A program made the position numbers and the translations under genes. The notes beneath the pieces are model-generated. The model ran no database searches and was not told the DNA's origin. It worked only from the letters and a program-made list of their open reading frames with translations. Shown here one piece after another: positions 9,001 to 18,032 of a stretch of DNA of 21,606 nucleotides (position 1 is its first letter; every line of letters begins with the position of its first letter). The stretch comes from Porogramme epimiltina (lineage: Eukaryota > Basidiomycota > Agaricomycetes > Polyporales > Polyporaceae): NCBI GenBank assembly GCA_900155495.1, contig FTLJ01001246.1, positions 1 to 21,606 on the forward strand, read 5' to 3'.

Positions 9001-12000
9001 AATCTCGCCGCCCCAGTATGGAGATTACTCACGTGCTTTCCATCCAACGCGACCCTCGCCAATCTCCTCAGCGACGATTAGCTTCCCATCCCCCGGACGC
9101 AGAGTCTCTTCGTCCTTTCCAGAGGCATCGACTTCCTGTTCAGCTTTCGCCATCTCGTCAACCTCTGCCTTGAGCTCTTCGAACAGCTGGTCATCCTCTT
9201 TCAGTGCCTTGTCGAGTGAGCCCTGGCTGATGATGCGCCCGTCGTTCCCGAGGGCGACTACGAAGTCCGCAATCGGACGAGCAAGTGCTATGTTGTGACT
9301 CTGTATATACGGAATATTAGTCCAGGCTGACGCGATGAGAGACTAATTTCCATACCACGAGGATGACAGTGCGTCCCCGGACCAGGTCTCCCATGAAACA
9401 GCTGTCGACAATCCACTTCCCTGTTTGAACATCAAGAGCTGCAAGGACCTGAGGGGCCGCGTCTTCAGTTAGCGTCATCGGGGCCTTTTCGTGTCATGAA
9501 ACTGGGAGTACGTACATCATCCAATAAAAGAACTTCGGCTTGCGAATAGACAGCGCGAGCGAGGGTCACCCGGGCCTGCGTAGTACTGATAAGCGGCCCA
9601 TTAGGCAAAACGACTGCGTAACAACTAACCTTCTGGCCACCGCTATGATCAAAGTGAGGGTCAGGAGTGGGTGAACGGTAGTAGATGCAAGGTCTTACCT
9701 GAGAGTGATGCCTTTCTCGCCGACTTCGGTCTGGTCTCCTGCTGGGAAGAGAGAAAGATCCCGCTCGAGCGCGCACTGTTTGATGACTACACGAATGATC
9801 GAAGTTCAGTCATCAGACCATCAGATGGGGTGGAGAAGGCGGCCTACCCTTGTTGTACCGAGCCTCGTCAAATGGCGAACCGAAAAGGATGTTGTCCTAT
9901 CAAAGGGTCAGCGCCCTCTGGCGCAGGGAACAGCACAAAGGAAACTACCCACCCTAATCGTCTCGTTCTGGATCCACGATTCCTGCGCAGCGTACGCGAC
10001 CTTCCCGGGAGTACGAGGCAAGCGTACAAACGCATCCGGGCCGGCCGGAACGGCATGCATCTCTCCGAGAAGCGCCATAAGCAGCGAGGTCTTTCCTGCA
10101 CCCGTCGGCCCGAGGACGAGGTTGATGCGTCCGCGCTGGAATAGGAGAGGCTCTTCGATGTGGAGTGCAAACCTGCGCCGCGCCCCGCCGGACGAAGAGC
10201 CAGATGCAGGGGTCTGTGAGCCGCTCGCGGAGGGTTCCTTCGTCCACGTGAAAGTGGTCCGCGCGATTCCGAGTTCAGAAGACTCGTCACCCGTGTCAGG
10301 GTCGAGGATAATCGGTTCAACTGGTCCGTCGCCACTTTCGGGCACCTCGAACTCGTCGAGAAGTTCTGTCTAAATGGTGGAGGGAGAAGTCAGCATGGGG
10401 GTATGTATCGCAGACTATGGTGGGCATACCCCTTGGAGGTATGCGTTGATGCGGTTGAGAGATGTCATTGCTACAGGAAGTAAAGTTCTCTTTGAGCTCA
10501 AGGTGGTGGTAAGATAAGCTACAAGACTATACCTCGCAATAACATCGGGATGGCGTTGAAGATCAACTGCATATTCTGCAGATTCTCGAAGGCTTACGAA
10601 GTGGCATACGTCGTCAGCCTCCAAAGTGTGAGTGAATTGGCAAACCATGTACCTGTAAGAGCTGGGAAAAGACGCGACGCTGAAAATTTGCCATGAAACT
10701 CAGTGGTGGCAGAGACAACGTGTAAGGCGGTGCCTACCTTTCAATTCTTCCTTTTGAATGAGTGTCTACAGCGCCATAGCATGAGTCCAGGAAACTCAAT
10801 AGATGGAGATCATGCTTACGTATGTGCTGAAGGTTATAGCCATAACAACCAGAGGAATGGCGAACCTAAGAAGCATTCCGGAGTGTAAGAAACCCATATA
10901 AGATGCAAGTAGAACATGAATTCTACGAACGTGGTGCTATTATTGACATATTGCATCATGCGCGCCTTCCGTAGATACTCAAGCTCTTCTTCCCTGCGCT
11001 CCTTTATTTGTTCCTTGACTCGAGGCTCCCATCCAAAAAGTTTGATCATTCGAGCCACACCCAATACTATAGGCCGGCAGCAGTCAGTTCACTATCCTTT
11101 TGAGCTAGAGGTGAACATACTTTCGCTGATTGTCTGCACCCGTGCATCCATCTTGGTTAAAGACGCATCCTGGTAGATGCGCAGCCAGTTGCTGAGGTAC
11201 CCAGGTAGGGGGAGCACAAGGCATATAGTCCCGAGTCCTACGAAAGCGCTCCAACCCAGAATGTGGTAGAGGATAAATATGCAACCGATCAGCTGGAGCG
11301 GGAACTCAACCACTACACACACGTCACTGAGCAATGTCTCTTCAAGATGAGATGATAAGTGCACGCACACGTCTGGGGCCAGAACCAGGTCCCGTTCTTG
11401 ATGTTCTCCAGGTCGCTCGTGACGAGATTGTTGAGCTGCCCGGTCACGTTCTTGGGGGAGTCTGAGGTCTTCCCCTCCCCATTCGTTGGCGTGGAAGATC
11501 GGCTCTGCGCATCGGCGTCTGCGCCAGCCGCAAACTCGGATTTAACACGACTACGCAGCGCGTGCTGGAAGAGGAGCTCGGTGATGATTGCCTGGATTTG
11601 TACATTATGCCGTCGCTGAGAATTCAGAATAATATTGATTTTTGTTCGATTCCGTCGTCACCTGAAAGAAGCACGTACTATGATGTTCATACCCCACTGC
11701 CTTGCGAGTGTCCCAAAAGTCTGGCCCATGAAGATGAAGGATATCCACGCCCATGGATATAGCCGGGACGTTGAACCGTTTAGTTCGAGGGATCTACGCA
11801 GCATGAGTGGTCAAGCACTGTGACCAGAGCCATATTGCATACCCAAGAAGTCCTTCCATGGCTATGGGAATCGTGAGCGGTAAAAGCCCCTAAGGAGGAA
11901 AAATAGCGATATGTTATAATAAAAAGGGATTGAACAGTAGTGTGACCTACTGATATTGTATACAACACAATGCAGGCCAAGTACTCCTTCCCTAGACATA

Positions 12001-13115
12001 GGATGAGCTATGCTGAAGCTAGTAGAGTAATACGGAAAATACTTACGATAATAGCTCAACAGACTCCAAAACAGGTGACGTTTGTTTCCACCACGGAACG
12101 GGTCAACAATCTGCAAAATATCATTGAGTAATCATGTCGTCGTGACAAAGAGGTGTCTACACACCGGGAAGCTTTCTTCTACTAGGCTTGCTGCAGAATC
12201 CGTGGGCGCTAGGAAAGGGAGATCCTCAACGGGGAGATGCGTCACTCGTGATGCTTTCACGACTGTGCTGTCGAGCCAACTGTAGAACCAGAGAGAGAAA
12301 ATTGAAGCCTCTTCTTCCTCGTTGACATCCTGATCGTTTCCCCCAAGGACATACACTCAGATCAGATGTATATTCGTCAGAATAGCAGAGACTCACGACG
12401 GATCCATCACGCAGTGAGGCGGGAGGGGCGAATAGAGGAATAGCTACACCCGCGACAGCGAGCAGCCCCATTATTACCCACATCAAAGTGCCTTTTGCAA
12501 CGTCCATTGGGGAACCGCCACGAAGGAATAGCGGTGCAATGTTACGATAGACGTAAACGCCCAGCGTCACCAATAGTGTGAATGTCAAATGCGTGCCCAG
12601 CAGCTCGCCATATTGGTATAAGACGAGCGATGTCACGGCCAGAACGGACATATATCCCTAAAAGTGATTGTAAGCGCGTGCCGCCCGAAGAGGGGGACGA
12701 AGACTGACATATACGATGCACTGACTAATCTCCATCCACGCGCTTGAGTTCCAGGCCTTGGCCAGATCCGGGCGAGCACGATATGCGAGAACGAGCGAGA
12801 TGCAGAAAAGGGCAACGCAACACAAGGCGCGCGTCAACTTGAAGAGAAAAGCACGGCGGCTGCCATGAGCCCGGAATACATTCCGCAGTAGACCCCCGTC
12901 TTGTTCTAGGGGGGAAGCGGATTGAGTGCAGGAGTTCTTGAGAGGACTACTCGTGTATCGTGCACGAAGACCTTGAATGAGAAGGAACAGCGCTGACGCC
13001 GCAACGCCATAGAAGGGCGCAGCGCGCGAATCGTTCCAGAAACTGGCAAAGGTAGGAACGCGTAAGTCCCTTAAAGCTTGGAGACGCGCCGCGAAGCTTA
13101 CCTAGGAAGCATCAT
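6097..13115 (-). CDS. Full-length ABC transporter, ABCC (MRP) subfamily, 40 exons
   Basis: ATP-driven membrane exporter. Exons in transcript order: 13115-13102, 13042-12709, 12657-12397, 12329-12165, 12110-12047, 11991-11951, 11889-11843, 11793-11679, 11615-11386, 11326-11121, 11066-10931, 10865-10820, 10765-10738, 10679-10653, 10592-10533, 10470-10430, 10369-9953, 9896-9848, 9786-9699, 9642-9630, 9575-9516, 9448-9356, 9300-9033, 8966-8735, 8685-8542, 8491-8430, 8368-8129, 8075-7973, 7917-7799, 7737-7678, 7615-7609, 7552-7423, 7361-7298, 7240-7218, 7168-7043, 6968-6647, 6568-6554, 6482-6370, 6304-6281, 6213-6097; they total 4704 nt (1567 residues) with no stop. The order is N-terminal membrane domain TMD0 (about 1-200), TMD1, NBD1 (Walker A GPTGAGKTS about 692-700, SGGQK about 790, Walker B VLLLDD), TMD2, NBD2 (GRTGSGKSS, LSVGQ about 1453, LILDEATSAID, His in VAHRL). 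Asp for the catalytic Glu in NBD1 and LSVGQ in NBD2 mark the ABCC type. The start lies on a 14-nt exon and is less certain. Substrate unknown; such pumps move conjugates or drugs across vacuolar or plasma membranes. Confidence 0.93.
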
Positions 13116-13277
13116 AGTCGTTGACGCGCCCGGGGACCTAACTCTGCCCGGAGACGGAGTAGGCCACGAATAGTGCTACTGGTGGCTGTAGGAACGAGCT
13201 GAATCGCGACGAAGAGGCTTGTCTCTAGGGTAGTCACGTTGGGTTAAGGGAATAGAGGGGGATAACGCGTATTGCGG

Positions 13278-13307
13278 AGCCTCGTGCACGTATTTATACA
13301 CGAGGCT
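13278..13307 (-). promoter_or_regulatory. TATA box of the ABC gene inside a perfect 9-bp inverted repeat
   Basis: On the minus strand TATAAATA (13298-13291) lies about 176 bases upstream of the start codon. It is framed by AGCCTCGTG (13278-13286) and its exact reverse complement CACGAGGCT (13299-13307), with a 12-base spacer that contains the TATA box. A C/T-rich run follows downstream on the minus strand, as expected for a transcription start. Confidence 0.7.
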
Positions 13308-13331
13308 ACCAGTGATGCGCGCTCTAGAGAC

Positions 13332-13349
13332 GCGCGTCCTAGGACGCGC
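13332..13349. promoter_or_regulatory. Perfect 18-bp palindrome upstream of the ABC gene
   Basis: GCGCGTCCTAGGACGCGC reads the same on both strands, with its centre between 13340 and 13341. It lies about 34 bp upstream of the ABC TATA box. A perfect, spacer-free dyad at this spot resembles a binding site for a dimeric regulator. A smaller dyad (CTCTAGAG, 13322-13329) lies next to it. The function is inferred. Confidence 0.5.
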
Positions 13350-14002
13350 AAGCACAGACCTCTTGAAGCAGTGACGCGGTCATGTCAGGAATCCCACGTT
13401 CTCAGGAACCAGATTACCCCCGTCTGTGAGCGATTCCCAATGTTTGTGGCTTAGCGCAGCACTTTGACTTGACATAGTGTACGTCACGAGCGCATGATGG
13501 TCTGTTCGTGGAGCACGACGATAAACTGTGCCATTACCATGTAGCATGCAACCCACCCACCGCTGTGGCTGTGGGTAAATCCCAAACCTATTGGTCATCC
13601 GTTGGCTTCTGAAAAGTAATACAACACATGTTGCGGAAATAAGTCGATGATCGCGGAGGCTCGAGAAGAGAAGAGTATGGATGATGGCAGTACCGGAAGA
13701 CCTTTGCTGCCGCTCTCCGACAAGCTCGGATATACGGGGGCCGTCTTATCACGTGATCATAGCCCATTCAACAAAGACGCGAGGCACCCGACAGATCATT
13801 TTTCTCACTATCGATTGTTGACGCTGCTCGCACAATAGACCTGCGCTCCTTGAACACACACAAGCGACGGCTGGGTTGTATTGAATTACTCGACGAGGAG
13901 TTACTGTAGGTAGCATGAAAGAAGGAATGCAATCGTGATCCCCCGGTGCCAATTGCGTGCGGAGTTCGCCGGTTGTGTATGTATATGCTAACACCGAGAT
14001 TC

Positions 14003-16253
14003 CTACGTGTGCTTAGCGTAGCGACTAGCGTTTCTGAGTCGCTCTCCGTACTTCCAGAACAAGAACGGTCTACAACGGGGATGAGCTGGATTCATACGGA
14101 AGCACAAACCGAAGCTTACGCGGGAATTCCGATCGCTATTGAGACACACGCAAGGATGGTGTCGCCCTTGCCGTAGCCAAGTGCATTGAACATCGGTGGA
14201 GCAAAGAGAGGGAACCCAAATCCGGCGAGGGAGCGGAAAAACGTGACGGCAGCAAGAGCTATTAAGACTCGTCAAGTTAGAAAAATATTGAAGTATTTGT
14301 GAGAGGGAGCTGCGGAGGTGACGTACCTGACGCCGTATAGAGTGTAAAAGAGTCGATAATATATGTCTGGATCGTCTGGAAGTTCATAACCATGCCCGCG
14401 CCGACAATGAGAATGCCGATATTGGGAGCTATCCAATGGACATCGGCTCGTGCTGTCCAGCCGGTGATGAACAGCCCAATCGGCAGGAGGAACGTCCCGG
14501 GTACCATCGCGGCTGTTTGCAATGTAAGCGTGGACGTCTTTCTCAACAACGAAGAGGATCAGACGCACGCAAACGGTATTCAGGCTTCCCTATGCCCCCG
14601 TTGCGCTGTGAAAGGTGTTTGTATAACGTATCGATGAACCGGGCGTTGGCCTGTGCGGTAACGAACATGCCAATTCCCAGAGAGATATAGTTGAGGCCCG
14701 CGATGCCGATAGACTCCCTGTGGACCTCTTGGAAGATAGACGGAAGAGTAGTGAGAAACACTGGAAGAAAGTTAGCTTGCATTGTTAGCATAGCGAGGAG
14801 GAGTCTAAGACACACGATAAAGACAGCCGTAGACAAATGACATGTAGAGAACCATGACTTGGATGATAGGCTCCTTGAAGAACAGCATGAAGGGGCGAAG
14901 TAGTGCTTTTCTGACCATGTTCCCCAATCTGAATCATCATCCGCACCCTATAAATTTCCACGGGTCTTCGTAAGATTAAACCACGCCACGTACTCTCGGT
15001 CTGCGCCGTCGTAGATTGTGCGCACAACTTTGTATGCTACCTTCTCGGTGTCCATCTGTCTCTTCATATTGTCGGCCTTTCTCTCGAGCAGGACGGGGGG
15101 GAAAGCTGGGAGGTAGTTCCAAGAGATTAGAGATTGATCAAACCTATTACGAAAATCACACTGACTCTCTTCGAGGAAGAACCATCCTCCAAGCTGGACA
15201 GCGACACTCACAATAGTCGGTGCCCAGAACTTAGCACGGAAGTTAGCGCTAGATGAAATAAACGCTACGGGTAGAGCTGCACTCACCACCCACCGATAGT
15301 CTCCCAGCTGCGCTATCCACGCACCACAGATCGGGCCGACAACGGGACCGAGGAGGGGCATAAGGGAGTACACAGCGACGGCTTGACCCCGCTGCTCTGG
15401 CTTCCACACGTCTCCCAGGACACCCCCTCCGATCTAACGTAGCATCCGTGTCAGATGGGTAGATGAGCGATGTCATCGATGGTATACAAGACTCACCGAC
15501 AAACACCCGCTGCCACCGAATCCGGAGAGAAACCGGAAGGCCAACATTTCGCCCGTGTTCTGCGCAAATGCGCACCCGAAGTTCCACGCTGTCAGACAGT
15601 ACGTGTATCAGAGCGCGCGGGAGTATCGAGGGAAAGGACTGGGTTGACTCACCGAGGTACCAGAAGTTTGCCGCCTGAAGCACTCGCGCACGCCCAAACA
15701 CTTCACTGAGTGGACCAAGGCACATCGGACCAGTGACTAGATGTGTAAAGGATGGGTGAGCGCAAGTGATGTCGAACACCATGAAACAACGTACCGTATC
15801 CTAACACAAATATGGAGGTAAGGAGGGCAGAAAGTGTGCTGTTCGTAACCCCAAACTTGGCTGCTATGATATCGCTCGCCGGGGCCATCGCTGACGATGA
15901 CAGCGGGGTCATAAACGTGTACAGCGACACGACTGTAGTGACTGCCCACTTCTTCTTTAGCGGCCAACTAAGGTCAATTAGCACATGCTGTATGCGTGGA
16001 GAGAACGAGATGGCCGAACGTACTTCTTGGGATTCGATGGATCCTCGGGTCCATCCCAATCCACCGTAAACACAGAGCCATCCTTTACGCCAGCTGAGTC
16101 TCCGCTGGCATCTTCGGGATGGTCCTGGGGATCTCCACGCTCAGAGCTACTGTGATTTTCCGGAGTTGGATCGACCATGGCAGTAATCGACGACCGGCGA
16201 GAGTCCACAGCGGGCTTGACGGTCGACGGCGGAAGCTCGCGAGTTTTTTCCAT
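14003..16253 (-). CDS. Major facilitator transporter, DHA1 drug:H+ antiporter type
   Basis: Exons in transcript order: 16253-16024, 15967-15795, 15736-15653, 15588-15497, 15433-15287, 15229-15166, 15105-14994, 14928-14816, 14760-14569, 14512-14327, 14258-14120, 14069-14003. They join to 1599 nt, 532 residues, without a stop. The hydrophilic, acidic N-terminus (about 75 residues) ends in a typical PSNPKNWPLKKKW entry to the first membrane helix. The helix 2-3 loop has LGPLSEVFGRARV (MFS motif A variant), and LLGPVVGPICGAWI is motif C, a hallmark of proton-coupled exporters. Downstream come LRPFMLFFKEPIIQV, GLNYISLGIGM and the QANARFIDTLY loop with RNGGIGKPEYRLP, all usual in fungal DHA1 members. 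It probably exports a drug-like or polyamine-like compound using the proton gradient; the substrate cannot be read from sequence. It lies in tandem upstream of the ABC gene, 887 bases apart. Confidence 0.93.
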
Positions 16254-16280
16254 GGAGGCGGAGGGTGGGAGAGGCGATGG

Positions 16281-16300
16281 TGGGGCGGTCGACCGCCCCA
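16281..16300. promoter_or_regulatory. Perfect 20-bp palindrome in the DHA1 core promoter
   Basis: TGGGGCGGTCGACCGCCCCA is an exact dyad with no spacer. It lies between the TATA-like element (16307-16313) and the start codon (16253), where the transcription start is expected. Its position suggests an operator-like site that could block or recruit the transcription machinery, or a hairpin in the leader RNA. The base pattern is certain; the role is inferred. Confidence 0.55.
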
Positions 16301-16306
16301 GCGTGG

Positions 16307-16313
16307 CCTTATA
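16307..16313 (-). promoter_or_regulatory. TATA-like box of the DHA1 gene
   Basis: TATAAGG on the minus strand, about 54 bases upstream of the ATG at 16253. It departs by two bases from TATAAAA but is well placed for a short leader. Confidence 0.5.
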
Positions 16314-17891
16314 GCAACCACCATTAGCCCACAGGGCTGCCGACAGAGAGATACCAACGTGGCACCGCTATTGCTTCACATTCAATTGCTCCTCAAGGGC
16401 GCACTTCCCAAACACCGCTTGACAGCCCGGCCGAAAAGCCGATCGGGCCTGATGTCCGACGTGCCCCATCCACCCCAACGTCGCCTTGAGCAGCGCGGCA
16501 TGAAAGTGGGTCAAGGGCGAGTGCCATTTACAACCGTCGCGAAAGGAGGGGAGGTCTGAATTCGTTTTGTGGCAGGGAGGGTGTGACAGTTGGCACGGTC
16601 GGCCGAGTAAGGCCGATATTGATCTGCGTTAACCCTGGGCGTGAGCAGAGGCAATTGAAGGTCTTGGGAAGATTTACCTCGGAGTCGCCCGCCGGATGAC
16701 CCGGTAGACACCACAGATATTGCATCGACGGGGTGCAAGTACTGTGGTCGTGAGAGACGCTCGTTTTGACTGATCCGCTAGAGGGGTTTCGGAGAGCCAG
16801 AAGCCCCAGGAATGCTCTATGGTGTCAGAGACAGGGTGTTGAAACTTGAATACGGTAATCTTGCAATGTGATATAGAACTATATCCCTTGTCCAAGGCTT
16901 TGAGCGGGATGCGCGTGCAATAAGCACAGTGTGTTGAGCATACTGGTAACGGGCGAAGGAGCGCATCAGTCCCTAGTAAGTAGACTTTGTAACTAGTTGT
17001 AATCGGCTGTCAGAGCGGCTTGGCCGGCGCCGGCGGGCGCTAACTTACCTTGTCATCGCCCTCAGAGCTTCAAAGTAGCTTGCGATACTGCTCTCACTTG
17101 ACTTGACGCTTATCTGTCGCCGACATATACTAGCGGGTCTTTTGGTCGAAGCATACCACCGAGAATACCGGTGCTGCTTATGACAAACCACTCTCGAAAG
17201 TCGAAGTACACGGCGGCCGTAGTCACCTCGAAGTTCCCAATGTCATGATGACAACTAGTTGGTACTCGATATACTTTTGTTCTTTATCAGTACGATGCAC
17301 TAACCTGACTATATGCTTGGAGTATGCAGCCCTCCGATGACGCCAGTCGTTATCCGGCTGTATCGGCAAAAGCACTTCCAGATTTTCCTTGAAACCCCAG
17401 GGATCATATCTCCGTCTACCATGAGATCCCGTGAACAATACTGCGCTTGCAGGAAGCTCTACGTCGTTACAGCGTTGGATTTGTTCAAGCCACAGAAGTC
17501 AGCCACTGTTTCGTCGGTGCCACCTCGCCGTATGTGCATTTCTTCGCTAGCGCACTTGTCAGCTGATCATAAGTTCTGTTGAAGAACGGCCCGGAGAGTA
17601 GAACGCTCGTTCACTACATACATCGCCTTCCCTGTTGTGGACTTCTGCAACCTGCTCCACAAACAATGTCCCTTGGCAGGCACGGTGCGCTTTCTCTATC
17701 TTCCTCGTGGGGCCTCGCACTGATGAGGGTACGACGCTTCTCCTTCGATTAAGTTTCTCAGAGATGATGAACGGCGACGTTTGCTCGTCTGCCTATCTAC
17801 GCGCGCCCTAATCTGCACCATGTGCCCCAACCGCGTCTGCTGCAATCGGGCACGGACACGGCATCGACTCCACCGCGTCGCGTCGGAGCGG
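16314..17891. other. Divergent intergenic region between two MFS genes
   Basis: About 1.6 kb with no supported gene. Frames here are short and resemble no family. It must hold upstream control DNA for both the DHA1 gene (leftward) and the symporter-type gene (rightward). A 12-bp palindrome GCCGGCGCCGGC lies at 17023-17034. I saw no tRNA, transposon end or long repeat. Confidence 0.55.
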
Positions 17892-17898
17892 TATATAT
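17892..17898 (+). promoter_or_regulatory. TATA box of the symporter-type MFS gene
   Basis: TATATAT, 135 bases upstream of the chosen start codon at 18033. It decides the start: an in-frame ATG at 17781 lies upstream of this box and would add an Arg/Pro-rich, non-conserved N-terminus, so it is unlikely to be used. Confidence 0.6.
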
Positions 17899-18032
17899 GC
17901 CCCCGCCGAACGCCGCCCCCCCACCGCGCCGCCCTTTCGCCCCCGGTTGTCGTCGTCGACCCAGCCGCTGCGCCGCATCTCGAAGCCGCCGAAGACGCAC
18001 AGAGGTCACCGGGACCACGACCACGACCATCT

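Larger units (their letters stand above)
13116..14002. other. Intergenic: ABC gene promoter and leader, 3' flank of the DHA1 gene
   Basis: From the ABC start codon at 13115 to the DHA1 stop codon at 14003 no further gene is supported. The left part carries the ABC 5' leader, its TATA box and the palindromes. The rest (about 13360-14000) has short frames only, with no family resemblance. Confidence 0.6.

Noticed and set aside
16314..17891. Possible tRNA or transposon remnant in the divergent intergenic region
   Set aside because: I looked for A and B box pairs, terminal repeats and transposase or reverse transcriptase motifs and saw none.
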